A program made the position numbers and the translations under genes. Below, one piece after another: positions 45,856 to 54,469 of a stretch of 64,000 bases of DNA. Source of the DNA: Flavobacteria bacterium MS024-2A (GTDB taxonomy: Bacteria; Bacteroidota; Bacteroidia; Flavobacteriales; Flavobacteriaceae); contig CAJJBB010000005.1 in assembly GCA_905182305.1 (NCBI GenBank), positions 124,001-188,000 of the forward strand. Direction: 5' to 3'. The notes beneath the pieces were generated by a model, which saw nothing but the letters and a program-made list of their open reading frames with translations, ran no database searches and had not been told where the DNA came from. Positions within the stretch are counted from its first letter, which is position 1; each line of letters opens with the position of its first letter.

Positions 45856-45932
45856 CTACAAATTATTGAAGTTTAAAATATTTTTCATTTGTTTTAACAA
45901 AGAACAGCTCGTATATTAGCTTAAATTATTAT

Positions 45933-46244
45933 TTGATGAATTTATCACAAAAAGATTGGACTTCAAATCAGGCGGAAAATAAAGCTAGTGTTATATTAGA
46001 TGTTCGTACACCGGAAGAATATGATTCAGGACATATTGTATCAGCTCAATTAATAGATATCAGAAACCCTCAAGGGTTTATGGAAGGGATAGCTCAATTA
46101 GATAAGAGTAAGACCTATTATGTTTACTGTCGATCAGGAGCTAGAAGTGCACAGGCATGTCAATTGTTAAAGCAACAAGGTATTACAGATTGCTTTAACC
46201 TTTTAGGTGGTATTTTAGACTGGTCGGGTGAAACTACTATATAA
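45933..46244 (+). CDS. Rhodanese-like domain protein
   Basis: 103 aa single rhodanese domain: VILDVRTPEEYDSGHIV, the active-site loop YCRSGARSAQACQLL with the persulfide Cys, and NLLGGILDWSG. Probably a sulfurtransferase. Cytosolic, no signal peptide. Divergent from marR; the shared 110-bp gap holds the palindromic operator. Confidence 0.93.
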   Translation: MMNLSQKDWTSNQAENKASVILDVRTPEEYDSGHIVSAQLIDIRNPQGFMEGIAQLDKSKTYYVYCRSGARSAQACQLLKQQGITDCFNLLGGILDWSGETTI

Positions 46245-46387
46245 ATATACCTCTAATTCTCCTTACTTTAAGCAGGATAAGTAATCTTAATACAGGAAGT
46301 TTTTTTTATTTAATTTTTGAAAATCATCTAAAAAACGACATAAAATATTGATTCTATTTAGTAAAAGTTAATTAAAACATTTAATTA

Positions 46388-46395
46388 TAAATTTG
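46388..46395 (+). promoter_or_regulatory. -7 promoter element of the PspC gene
   Basis: TAAATTTG, a TAnnTTTG match, ends 4 bp before the ATG at 46400. No good -33 element is seen. If used, the mRNA would be leaderless. Confidence 0.4.
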
Positions 46396-46399
46396 TAAA

Positions 46400-46627
46400 A
46401 TGTTTAAGCAAAAACGGATTAGACTTTTTTTTGAGCGAAATGGATTTGCAGTTTCTACTCGTTTAGCAGAAGTCTTGGGTATGAAAGTTAAAAGTGTACG
46501 CTTATTTTTTATTTATGCTTCTTTCACTACTTTGATAGGAGGTTTTTTAATTTATTTGACCTTAGCATTCTGGCTTAAATTAAAAGATATGATTCACACC
46601 AAGCGTAGTTCTGTTTTTGATCTTTAA
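46400..46627 (+). CDS. PspC-domain small membrane protein
   Basis: 75 aa. PspC-like pattern with LAEVLGMKVKSVRLFFIYAS followed by one TM helix (LIGGFLIYLTLAFWL). The domain is shared with phage-shock proteins, though no other psp genes are near. Probably an inner-membrane protein. Confidence 0.82.
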   Translation: MFKQKRIRLFFERNGFAVSTRLAEVLGMKVKSVRLFFIYASFTTLIGGFLIYLTLAFWLKLKDMIHTKRSSVFDL

Positions 46628-46847
46628 CGCCATATTTATTTATTTAATCTTTTTAATAATAAGAAAAATACTGAATCATTCAGTTTTTTAAAAACTAAAT
46701 AATCTAAAGATCATATTACTAACTGCTTAATTACAGACAAAATAATTGACCACAATAAAACTAATTCAGATGTTTATTGTCGATTAGTTTGTTTTTCATC
46801 TGCTTTTTATGATATTGAAGCCTTAAACTACACTCTATAAAATCTTT

Positions 46848-48407
46848 ATGAAACTAAAATTCAATAGAACCATACTTTTAAGTTCTTTCCTAGCCTTTTC
46901 AAGCACATCTTTGTTTTCTCAAGAACGTGGCTTGGATGAGCGAATTAATGACGCCTTTACCCCAGTTGCAAACTGGTGGGAAGGTTTAGTATTGCATAAT
47001 TTTCCAGGAACTGAAATACCAACCATTATTTTTTTACTAGTTGGAGGTGCCCTTTTTTTTACAATTTATTTTGGTTTTGTAAACGTGCGTCGTTTTCCAA
47101 TGGCAATTAATACTGTACGCGGAAAATATGATGAAATTGATGACCATGGAGCTGAAGGTGAAGAAGGAGAAGTAAGTCATTTTCAGGCACTTGCAACCGC
47201 TGTTTCTGGGACTGTAGGAAATGGAAATATTGCTGGAGTAGCACTTGCTATTGCAGTAGGTGGACCTGGAGCTACCTTTTGGATGATACTATGTGGACTT
47301 TTAGGAATGTCTACCAAGTTTGTTGAATGTACCCTAGGTGTTAAATATCGCGATATTGGAGAAGATGGCACTGTATATGGAGGGCCTATGTATTACTTAA
47401 CAAAGGGCCTTCAAGAAAAAGGGTTCGCACGTTTAGGGAAATTATTAGCAGGAGTTTTTGCATTTTTATGCGTTGGCGCTTCTTTTGGAGGGGGTAATGC
47501 TGCTCAGTCTAATCAAGCTGCCATGCAATTAGTAGAATCTTTTGGAATGACAGGTGGAAGTGCTAGAACAATTATAGGACTAATAATGATGGTGGTGGTT
47601 GGTGTTATTATAATTGGGGGAATTAAACGAATTGCATCAGTAACTGAAAAGGTGGTGCCACTAATGGCATTAATGTATATTCTAGCATGTCTTTATATTA
47701 TTATTTCAAACATTACTTTTGTAGACGATGCCTTTGGAATGATTTTTTCTCAAGCCTTTAATCCCCAAGCAGGATTAGGAGGTTTGTTAGGTGTTTTAAT
47801 TACTGGATTTAGACGAGCCGCTTTTTCAAATGAAGCAGGGGCAGGTTCTGCGTCAATTGCTCACTCTGCAGTTAAGACCAAATATCCAGCTTCAGAAGGT
47901 TTAGTAGCTTTACTAGAACCTTTCATCGATACTGTAGTGATTTGTACCATGACAGCCTTGGTGATTATTATTTTTAATGGTGACAATACAGTCTTTAATT
48001 ACGGTGGTGAAGGAGGTGTTGTTATGATTAACGGAGTTGCTTCAGAAGGAGCGGGAATTACAGCAGCTGCTTTTGCAAAATACATATCATTCTCAGGGCC
48101 TTTTTTAACAATTGCAGTTGTTCTATTTGCAATTTCAACTATGATTTCTTGGTCTTACTACGGCCTCCAATCATGGATGTATATTTTTGGAAAAAGTAAA
48201 GTATCTGAAATTGTATATAAATTAATGTTCTTAGTTTTTATTGTTATTGGAGCTGCTGGAGATATGTCTTCGGTTTGGGCTTTTTCAGATGCAATGATTT
48301 TAGCTCTAGTGTTCCCTAACATGATTGGATTACTTATTTTATTCCCAAGAGTAAAGGAAGAGCTAGAAAATTTTTTAGGAGCAATAACTAAGATTAGAAA
48401 AACATAA
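46848..48407 (+). CDS. Alanine/glycine:cation symporter (AGCS family)
   Basis: 519 aa, about 10 TM helices. A signal-like first helix ends near SLFSQERG. AGCS blocks: VSGTVGNGNIAGVALAIAVGG (substrate/Na+ site), GMSTKFVECTLGVKYRD, YGGPMYYLTKGL and GFRRAAFSNEAGAGSASIAHS. It probably takes up Ala or Gly with Na+, which fits a marine habit. Stands alone. Confidence 0.94.
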   Translation: MKLKFNRTILLSSFLAFSSTSLFSQERGLDERINDAFTPVANWWEGLVLHNFPGTEIPTIIFLLVGGALFFTIYFGFVNVRRFPMAINTVRGKYDEIDDHGAEGEEGEVSHFQALATAVSGTVGNGNIAGVALAIAVGGPGATFWMILCGLLGMSTKFVECTLGVKYRDIGEDGTVYGGPMYYLTKGLQEKGFARLGKLLAGVFAFLCVGASFGGGNAAQSNQAAMQLVESFGMTGGSARTIIGLIMMVVVGVIIIGGIKRIASVTEKVVPLMALMYILACLYIIISNITFVDDAFGMIFSQAFNPQAGLGGLLGVLITGFRRAAFSNEAGAGSASIAHSAVKTKYPASEGLVALLEPFIDTVVICTMTALVIIIFNGDNTVFNYGGEGGVVMINGVASEGAGITAAAFAKYISFSGPFLTIAVVLFAISTMISWSYYGLQSWMYIFGKSKVSEIVYKLMFLVFIVIGAAGDMSSVWAFSDAMILALVFPNMIGLLILFPRVKEELENFLGAITKIRKT

Positions 48408-48736
48408 AAATATTTAAAAAAAAGTGTCATTTTTATGAATTTTAAAAACTGTGGCAGAATCCGATTTTCACTAAATACTTTATTTTTAATTCAATAGTTT
48501 AGTTAATAAAAAAGTAAACACGCTAATTTCATTTCTATAAACAGGCCTCACATAGATCTTTTGGTAGCAATTGAAGTGATTAGAGAAATAGAATGAGTGT
48601 AAATAAAAGTTACTTGATAAATAATTAAATACAAAACACTTAGTAACAAAATAGCCATTTAAATTTTGTCTCAACTTTTTGTGAATTCCCCAAACAAAAC
48701 AAACAAATAAAAATTATCTTAGCATAAATTTTTATT
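48408..48736. other. Intergenic region, nothing supported
   Basis: 329 bp of AT-rich sequence between the symporter and the acyl-CoA dehydrogenase. A 62-codon minus-strand frame here (48486-48674) has Phe/Tyr/Asn-rich noise content and is not kept. It should hold the dehydrogenase promoter; no clear TAnnTTTG box was found. Confidence 0.5.
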
Positions 48737-49897
48737 ATGATTGATTTCGAATTACAGCCTGAAATTAATACTTCTGAAACCCAGCGTATGGTATTTGAAG
48801 CGGCACGCGATTTTGCTGCTCAATACATCTTTCCAAATGTTATGGAGTGGGATGAAGCTCAGTATTTTCCTAAAGAAATTTTCGAAAAGGCGGGTGCTCT
48901 TGGTTTTATGGGAATGATTATTCCAGAAGCTTATGGAGGTTCGGGAATGGGATATCATGAATACGTAACTTTAATTGAAACTATTTCTATTGTAGATCCA
49001 TCTATTGGACTTTCGATAGCTGCTCATAATTCATTGTGTAGTAATCATATTTATTCTTTTGGAAATGAAGAGCAGCGTTTACGTTGGTTGCCTAATCTTT
49101 GTTCTGGAACTTTGATAGGCGCCTGGGGTTTAACAGAACACAACACAGGTTCTGACGCTAAAGGTATGTCTACAACTGCTCGTAAAGATGGTAATACATG
49201 GGTTTTAAATGGAACTAAAAACTTTATAACTCATGGAATTTCTGGAGATATTGCCGTTGTAATTGCACGAAACGCTGAAAAAGGAGATAGTAGAGGTATG
49301 ACGGCTTTTGTAGTCGAAAGAGGTACTCCTGGATTTACTGCGGGGAAAAAAGAAAATAAATTAGGAATGCGAGCTTCAGAAACTGCTGAAATGGTTTTTG
49401 ATAATTGTGTAATACCTGATGAAAATCGTTTAGGCCCTGTAGGTGACGGTTTTATTCAATCGATGAAAATATTAGATGGAGGTCGAATATCAATTGCAGC
49501 TCTTTCTTTAGGGGTTGCTAAAGGTTCCTTTAATGCTTCTTTGAAGTATTCTAAAGAAAGAAAACAATTTGGTAAATCCATAAGTAGCTTTCAGGGGATA
49601 TCCTTCAAATTAGCAGATATGGCAACTGAAATTGAGGCAGCTGTTTTACTAACACAGAAAGCTTCTGAGTTAAAAAACCAAGGCAAAAATGTAACGCAAG
49701 CAGGGGCAATGGCTAAGTTATTTTCATCTGAAGTTTGTGTTAAAGTGGCTAATGAGGGTGTTCAAATTCATGGTGGGTACGGATTTACAAAAGATTTTCC
49801 AGTTGAAAAGTTTTTTAGAGATTCAAAGCTCTGTACTATTGGTGAAGGAACTAGTGAAATTCAAAAGCTAGTGATCGCCCGAAAGCTTTTGAGCTAG
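48737..49897 (+). CDS. Acyl-CoA dehydrogenase
   Basis: 386 aa, three-domain ACAD fold. Signatures: [19 protein letters not shown] (FAD/substrate), [32 protein letters not shown] and the C-terminal [19 protein letters not shown] with [15 protein letters not shown], where the catalytic Glu (GEGTSE) sits in the short-chain position. Probably acts on short or branched acyl-CoA. Confidence 0.94.
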   Translation: MIDFELQPEINTSETQRMVFEAARDFAAQYIFPNVMEWDEAQYFPKEIFEKAGALGFMGMIIPEAYGGSGMGYHEYVTLIETISIVDPSIGLSIAAHNSLCSNHIYSFGNEEQRLRWLPNLCSGTLIGAWGLTEHNTGSDAKGMSTTARKDGNTWVLNGTKNFITHGISGDIAVVIARNAEKGDSRGMTAFVVERGTPGFTAGKKENKLGMRASETAEMVFDNCVIPDENRLGPVGDGFIQSMKILDGGRISIAALSLGVAKGSFNASLKYSKERKQFGKSISSFQGISFKLADMATEIEAAVLLTQKASELKNQGKNVTQAGAMAKLFSSEVCVKVANEGVQIHGGYGFTKDFPVEKFFRDSKLCTIGEGTSEIQKLVIARKLLS

Positions 49898-50053
49898 TAA
49901 AATTATTTTTTTATCTAATCTTCTTTAAATATTAATATTTTGATGAACATCCATTTAGCATGCAATGATTCAAAAATCAAATTCTTGGGTATCTTTAGTT
50001 ACCTTCTATTCTTTAGAAATTATATTTAAAATTGTTCCAATAATCCTTAGTAG

Positions 50054-50100
50054 TTTGTAAAATAGTTTTACCTATATTTGCACTCATTATGAGAGGAGGT
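50054..50100 (+). promoter_or_regulatory. rpsU promoter and strong Shine-Dalgarno
   Basis: TTTG at 50054-50057, a 15-bp spacer, TATATTTG at 50073-50080, then AGGAGGT at 50094-50100, 8 nt before the ATG. Extended SD sequences are rare in Bacteroidota mRNAs. In Flavobacterium johnsoniae ribosomes, bS21 helps to sequester the anti-SD, and rpsU keeping an SD has been linked to bS21 autoregulation, which this layout fits. Confidence 0.75.
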
Positions 50101-50108
50101 GCTATATT

Positions 50109-50303
50109 ATGTTAATAATTCCAATTAAAGACGGAGAAAATATTGATCGCGCATTAAAGCGATTCAAAAGAAAATTCGATAAAACAGGTGGTATGCGTCA
50201 ATTGCGTGCTAGAAAACAATTTCTAAAGCCATCTGTAAAGAACCGCCAAAAAATTCAAAAAGCTCAGTACATCCAAGGTCTTCGTGACAGCGAAGCTATT
50301 TAA
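50109..50303 (+). CDS. rpsU: 30S ribosomal protein bS21
   Basis: 64 aa, basic, normal length. IPIKDGENIDRALKRFKRKF, then TGGMRQLRARKQFLKPSV. Followed 23 bp later by a terminator hairpin. The strong SD upstream suggests that its translation rises when ribosomes lack bS21. Confidence 0.96.
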   Translation: MLIIPIKDGENIDRALKRFKRKFDKTGGMRQLRARKQFLKPSVKNRQKIQKAQYIQGLRDSEAI

Positions 50304-50326
50304 GCTTTTTTTAGTACATTTTAAAC

Positions 50327-50374
50327 AACGTTATCCTATTATAAGTTTATAACTTTATACGATAACGTTTTTTT
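50327..50374 (+). terminator. rpsU terminator abutting the xerC start
   Basis: AACGTTATC (50327-50335) pairs with GATAACGTT (50361-50369); an inner AAGTT/AACTT stem extends the hairpin, and a T run reaches 50374. The xerC ATG is at 50375, so the terminator occupies the entire leader of xerC, which may be expressed by read-through. Confidence 0.72.
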
Positions 50375-51277
50375 ATGTCTATACATTCTTTTTTAGAATA
50401 TATTTCACTGGAGAAAAATTCTTCAGTTCATACCCAAACAGCATATCAAGGTGATCTTGAAGATTTCAAAAGGTTTCTGTTGAAACAAGATCTTCCCAAT
50501 AAAGATAGCTCTTTAGAAGAGGTTTCTTATGGGGAAATTCGCTCTTGGATAGTTTTTTTAATTCAAAAAGGGAATAGCACTCGGACGGTTAACCGAAAAA
50601 TATCAGTATTACGATCTTATTATAAATTTTTAATGCGCGTGGGATCTATAGAGCGTTCACCTCTTAAGGAACATAAGGCCCTTAAAATGGCAACAAAAGT
50701 TCAACTTCCTTTTTCGCAAGAAGAAGTCGCTAGAGTATTAAATTCTGATTTTTTTCCAAAGAATTATAATGGTGTGCTTCAAAAGACAATACTAAGTTTG
50801 TTTTATTACACTGGTATTCGAAGAAGTGAATTAATAGGATTGAAATATGAGGATATTAATCTCTCAAAAGATTTAATTAAAGTACTGGGAAAACAAAATA
50901 AAGAGCGTCTTATTCCATTATTACCTGAAATTAAAGTTCAGATAAAAACATTACTTTCACTTCAAAATCAGAGCAGTGCTTTACGTTCTCAAGGATTGTT
51001 TTTTCAGACAGAAAATGGAAGAAAACTTACAGAAGCGTATGTCTATAAAACAGTAAATGATTATTTTGGAAGGGTATCTACTAAAACGAAAAAAAGTCCT
51101 CATGTATTACGGCATAGTTTTGCAACTCACTTATTAGATCAGGGAGCCGATTTGAATTCAATAAAGGATTTATTAGGACATAGTAGTATAGCTGCAACAC
51201 AGCATTATACTCATAGTAGTATGGCTAAGATTCAGGAGGTGTATAAAAAAACACATCCTAGAGAACAGAATAAATAG
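50375..51277 (+). CDS. xerC: Tyrosine recombinase XerC
   Basis: 300 aa. N-terminal SAM-like domain and catalytic core with all active residues: Arg in FYYTGIRRSELIGL, Lys in VLGKQNKERLIPL, His/Arg in PHVLRHSFATHLLDQGAD, His in LLGHSSIAATQHYTH and Tyr in the same block. It resolves chromosome dimers. Core gene, not part of the nearby elements. Confidence 0.93.
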   Translation: MSIHSFLEYISLEKNSSVHTQTAYQGDLEDFKRFLLKQDLPNKDSSLEEVSYGEIRSWIVFLIQKGNSTRTVNRKISVLRSYYKFLMRVGSIERSPLKEHKALKMATKVQLPFSQEEVARVLNSDFFPKNYNGVLQKTILSLFYYTGIRRSELIGLKYEDINLSKDLIKVLGKQNKERLIPLLPEIKVQIKTLLSLQNQSSALRSQGLFFQTENGRKLTEAYVYKTVNDYFGRVSTKTKKSPHVLRHSFATHLLDQGADLNSIKDLLGHSSIAATQHYTHSSMAKIQEVYKKTHPREQNK

Positions 51278-51427
51278 TATATTTTTTTAATTTTTTAGGA
51301 TCATAATTCATTTCAGAACTGCTAATTATGCAGTAAATGTTTTCCTTAAGAAATTTACTACAGAACGATTATGGAAATCAACTGGTAAAATATAAACAGC
51401 ATTGCTTTCTTTTTAGGAAACTAATAT

Positions 51428-51435
51428 TATATTTG
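51428..51435 (+). promoter_or_regulatory. Possible promoter of the tRNA cluster
   Basis: TATATTTG, an exact TAnnTTTG match, 126 bp before tRNA-Thr(UGU). A TTG at 51402-51404 is 23 bp upstream, longer than usual. The 284-bp gap between xerC and the tRNAs holds nothing else that I recognise. Confidence 0.4.
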
Positions 51436-51561
51436 CGCCAGTTTATTGAAATAACGAAAGAGAATATATCTAACTATTACGCAAATTTTTATGTAAATAG
51501 TTGATTTTAATAACTATTTTTTTGATCGTAACTTTTTTCAAGTATTGTAAAGAGTTCAACT

Positions 51562-51635
51562 GCCGATGTAGCTCAGCTGGCTAGAGCAGCTGATTTGTAA
51601 TCAGCAGGTCGTGGGTTCGAGTCCCTCCATCGGCT
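51562..51635 (+). tRNA. tRNA-Thr (UGU)
   Basis: 74 nt cloverleaf: acceptor GCCGATG/CATCGGC, D-arm AGCTCAGCTGGCTAGAGC, anticodon loop TTTGTAA with TGT, and T-arm GTGGGTTCGAGTCCC(T). No encoded CCA. First tRNA of four. Confidence 0.95.
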
Positions 51636-51698
51636 CTTATAAATTCAAGCACTTCTACACAAGTTTAAATAGAAGTTTTAAATACGATCATTGAAAAT

Positions 51699-51780
<82 letters not shown>

Positions 51781-51859
51781 CTTCCTTATTTGCTAGGATA
51801 TAAAATAGTTTTCCTTATCTTTATTGAATAAGTACCAACACTGAATTAATCAGTACAAT

Positions 51860-51932
51860 GCGAGAGTAGCTCAGTTGGTAGAGCGTCAGCCTTCCAAGCT
51901 GAATGTCGCCGGTTCGAACCCGGTCTCTCGCT
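51860..51932 (+). tRNA. tRNA-Gly (UCC), first copy
   Basis: 73 nt. Acceptor GCGAGAG/CTCTCGC, anticodon loop CTTCCAA with TCC, T-arm GCCGGTTCGAACCCGGT. Repeated at 61409 with one base changed in the acceptor stem (A to G at position 4). Confidence 0.95.
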
Positions 51933-51944
51933 CTCTTCATTTTT

Positions 51945-52016
51945 GCCGACGTAGCTCAGGGGTAGAGCGTTTCCTTGGTAAGGAAGAGGTCGGCAGTTCA
52001 AATCTGCTCGTTGGCT
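51945..52016 (+). tRNA. tRNA-Thr (GGU), first copy; insertion site
   Basis: 72 nt. Acceptor GCCGACG/CGTTGGC, anticodon loop TTGGTAA with GGT. In related flavobacteria I would expect tuf to follow this cluster; here accessory DNA follows. An identical copy lies at 61494. Confidence 0.95.
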
Positions 52017-52028
52017 CTAATAAAATCA

Positions 52029-52056
52029 GTACTTCACAACACTTTCAATGAAGTAC
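52029..52056. terminator. Hairpin just after tRNA-Thr
   Basis: GTACTTCA (52029-52036) and TGAAGTAC (52049-52056) form an 8-bp perfect stem with a 12-nt loop, 12 bp after the tRNA. It may terminate the tRNA transcript or be part of the attachment region. Its loop and right arm (CACTTTCAATGAAGTA) resemble part of the cargo-flanking repeats. Confidence 0.4.
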
Positions 52057-52318
52057 ATAAATTATCTACTGAACTTATAGTGTACTTATTAACAAATACG
52101 GTTTCCTTTCGGAGCTCTATTCTATTCCCTAACATTCTGTCAATCATATAGTTACATAACTGTCTCATTATGAGTATGTTAATATACTGATTAGGTAGTA
52201 TTATCGGAGCTACAATTCGGAGTCTATTTCGGATTAATTCAATCACCTCAACTACATATTTACGGTGAGTACTATGAATAAAGGCTTTACAGAAAAGGTC
52301 GGACATAATGGAGTACAT
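52034..52318 (-). CDS. Hypothetical protein (doubtful)
   Basis: A 94-codon frame with protein-like content (CKAFIHSTHRKYVVEVIELI, LPNQYINILIMRQLC). No recognised domain. It overlaps the hairpin after the tRNA at its 3' end. There is no good alternative on the plus strand. It may be a remnant at the element's left end. Confidence 0.35.
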   Translation of the reverse strand: MYSIMSDLFCKAFIHSTHRKYVVEVIELIRNRLRIVAPIILPNQYINILIMRQLCNYMIDRMLGNRIELRKETVFVNKYTISSVDNLCTSLKVL

Positions 52319-52407
52319 CCACCTATGAATGCTATTCGTCCCTTTCCTATATTATCGCTGTTTGGATAATTATTTATATATTTAATTTTAATCATAAATC
52401 AATTAAA

Positions 52408-53391
52408 ATGAAATACTATATTTTAATCATTTTCCTATCTGTATTCTACTCTTGCACTTCTCAAAATGTTTCTCCTGAAAAAAAAACTTATGATAAATTA
52501 TTTGAAAAGGTATCAAATAAAGGAAAATGGGGCAATAAAGATAAAAAGGGAACAGTAAATTATATCGATAATAATAAAATATTGAATGCCCTTAAGCTAC
52601 CTAAAAAAGGAATTTCAGTCTCCCTATCATTTAATATTACTCAAGATTCCTCTCAAATCAATCATTCTGATTTTGATGAAATCACAAAATATAATCATCA
52701 AGCATCATCTGTCGAGTTTAAAGGTTACGATTGGGCTACAGATAACTATAGTATATCATATCACGGATTCACTGTCTCACATATGGATGGATTAGCGCAT
52801 TTGGGTCAGGGAGGAAAATTATATAATGGTTATGATGCATCAAATATTACATCACAAGGGTTTGAAGAACTTGGTATTGAGGCATTTAGTGGTGGTATTA
52901 TGTCTAAAGGAGTTTTGATTGATATTCCATTATTGTATGGTAAAGAATATCTTGATGCAGGAACAAAAATAACAATAAACGATATTTTAAAATTTGAAGA
53001 AAAGTATAATGTTAAAATAGAAAAAGGAGATATTGTTCTTATTAGAACAGGAAGATGGTCAGAAAAAAGCATCAAAGGTGATTCGGACTATTCAAAAGTA
53101 AGTGCAGGGGTAGATTACAAAATTACATCACTATTATATGAACGTCAAGTTTCTGTTTTAGGTTCAGATGGTACAAATGATGCTCAACCTTCAGGAATTC
53201 CAGAAGAAGGAAGTCCAGTTCATAAGTTAACACTTGTCTCAATGGGAATGCCATTATTAGATAACCTAAATTTAGAACAAATTTCGAAGGAGGCTAAAAA
53301 ACAAAATAAATGGGAGTTTTTTATTTCTGTCCAGCCTTTAAGATTTAAGGGAGGGACAGGTTCACCAGTAAATGCAATTGCATTATTCTAA
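52408..53391 (+). CDS. Cyclase-family (kynurenine formamidase-like) lipoprotein
   Basis: 327 aa. Lipoprotein signal with Cys at residue 16 (LSVFYSCTS). Cyclase (PF04199-type) metal site SHMDGLAHLGQGGKLYNG, equivalent to HxGTHxDxPxH, and VLGSDGTNDAQPSG later. The family hydrolyses cyclic amides and esters; the substrate is unknown and export to the envelope is inferred. Its TAA stop is the first base of the ~100-bp repeat, as in a gene cassette. Confidence 0.85.
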   Translation: MKYYILIIFLSVFYSCTSQNVSPEKKTYDKLFEKVSNKGKWGNKDKKGTVNYIDNNKILNALKLPKKGISVSLSFNITQDSSQINHSDFDEITKYNHQASSVEFKGYDWATDNYSISYHGFTVSHMDGLAHLGQGGKLYNGYDASNITSQGFEELGIEAFSGGIMSKGVLIDIPLLYGKEYLDAGTKITINDILKFEEKYNVKIEKGDIVLIRTGRWSEKSIKGDSDYSKVSAGVDYKITSLLYERQVSVLGSDGTNDAQPSGIPEEGSPVHKLTLVSMGMPLLDNLNLEQISKEAKKQNKWEFFISVQPLRFKGGTGSPVNAIALF

Positions 53392-53486
53392 ACCACAGGC
53401 ATATCATCTTCAGTAAGTTCTACAATACACTTTACCAAGAATGAAACAAGCTACTAATGAAGTAAGTGAAGACTTGCCTTTGTTTG
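53389..53486 (+). repeat. Cargo-flanking repeat, copy 1 (attC-like)
   Basis: 98 bp, TAAACCACAGGCA ... TTGCCTTTGTTTG. Imperfect inverted repeat: TAAAC/GTTTG, AGGCA/TGCCT, TCTTCA/TGAAGA and TTC/GAA arms around a ~40-nt loop. Contains the stop codon of the cyclase gene. Outer AAC and GTT triplets are placed as in integron attC sites, but the 7-bp consensus is only partly met. Confidence 0.8.
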
Positions 53487-53546
53487 TGTGATAGATTGGG
53501 TTATAGATATTTACTAACTTGATAATCAAATCTTAAAACAAACATT

Positions 53547-53618
53547 ATGAAAAACATTAAAGAAGTAATTATCGGATTATTTGCAGTGATTGGATTTGCT
53601 GCAAGTTTGAGATATTGA
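53547..53618 (+). CDS. 23-aa hydrophobic peptide upstream of the cation transporter
   Basis: MKNIKEVIIGLFAVIGFAAS plus three residues, then TGA; the transporter's longer reading frame begins 3 bp before this stop. A single membrane-spanning peptide, or the beginning of a truncated gene. Its start codon is well placed in the cassette, 65 bp after the repeat. Confidence 0.35.
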   Translation: MKNIKEVIIGLFAVIGFAASLRY

Positions 53619-53653
53619 TTATGGAATTGTCATCGCTAAAATCCAGAAGCAAA

Positions 53654-54448
53654 ATGAATAAAACAATATTTGAAATTACCAAAATGGATTGTCCTTCAGA
53701 GGAAAATCTAATCCGAATGAAGTTAGACGGAATTTCGAGCATTGCGAATTTGGACTTTGATATTCCGAATCGAAGATTGACCGTTTTTCACATCGGAGAA
53801 GTTGACCAAATCGAAAAGTCAGTTATCGAACTGAATTTAGGCGGAAAAAATATCACAACTGAACAAACCGACCAAACGGAATTTAAAGAAAACGCAAACC
53901 AAAAGAAACTACTTTGGTCTGTACTTGCTATAAATTTTGCCTTTTTCATAATAGAAATGACAACAGGAATTATCTCAAAATCTATGGGACTTGTTGCCGA
54001 TAGTTTGGATATGCTTGCGGACAGTTTTGTGTACGGAATTAGTTTGTTTGCAGTTGGTGGAACAGTAATAAAGAAAAAACGGATTGTCAAACTTGCTGGA
54101 TATTTTCAAATAACACTTGCGATTATTGGATTTGTAGAAGTTTTAAGAAGATTTTTCGGAGACGAGAAACTTCCCGATTTTTCGACAATGATTATCGTTT
54201 CGATTTTTGCACTTATCGCAAACGGAATTTGTCTTTATATTTTGCAAAAATCAAAGAGCAAAGAAGAGTCATATATGAAAGCAAGTATGATTTTCACTTC
54301 GAATGACGTGATTATCAATTTAGGGGTAATAACAGCTGGAATTTTGGCAAATCGGTTGAGTTCTAATAAACCTGATTTGATTATAGGAGCAATCGTTTTT
54401 GTTTTAGTAATTCAAGGTGCATTTCGAATATTGAAAGTGAGTAAATAA
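53654..54448 (+). CDS. HMA-like domain fused to cation diffusion facilitator transporter
   Basis: 264 aa from ATG 53654 (MNKTIFEITKMDCPSEENLI); upstream starts at 53615/53621 add a non-conserved tail. Residues 1-75 resemble a heavy-metal-associated domain (MDCPSEE in place of MxCxxC, one Cys). Six TM helices follow, with the metal-site DSLDMLAD in TM2 and SNDVIINLG in TM5. It probably exports divalent cations such as Zn, Cd or Co. Codon choice is less AT-biased than in neighbours, which suggests acquisition. Confidence 0.87.
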   Translation: MNKTIFEITKMDCPSEENLIRMKLDGISSIANLDFDIPNRRLTVFHIGEVDQIEKSVIELNLGGKNITTEQTDQTEFKENANQKKLLWSVLAINFAFFIIEMTTGIISKSMGLVADSLDMLADSFVYGISLFAVGGTVIKKKRIVKLAGYFQITLAIIGFVEVLRRFFGDEKLPDFSTMIIVSIFALIANGICLYILQKSKSKEESYMKASMIFTSNDVIINLGVITAGILANRLSSNKPDLIIGAIVFVLVIQGAFRILKVSK

Positions 54449-54469
54449 AAAAAGAGAAGCAAAAAACCT

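Larger units (their letters stand above)
51860..52017 (+). repeat. Direct repeat, left copy (tRNA-Gly + tRNA-Thr)
   Basis: From 51864 to 52017 the sequence is identical (154 bp) to 61413-61566; adding 51860-51863 gives 158 bp with one mismatch. It covers two complete tRNA genes with their spacer, and sequences diverge right after the CTC that follows tRNA-Thr. This marks the left boundary of the element. Confidence 0.9.

Noticed and set aside
48486-48674. 62-codon minus-strand frame in an intergenic gap
   Set aside because: Phe/Tyr/Asn-rich composition expected of AT-rich noise; no motif or start context.
53389-53486. Coding remnant (for example a transposase end) as explanation of the repeat
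   Set aside because: A short minus-strand frame exists in copy 1, but the 9-bp insertion and single-base changes in copy 2 do not keep its frame and sequence; structure is better kept than coding.
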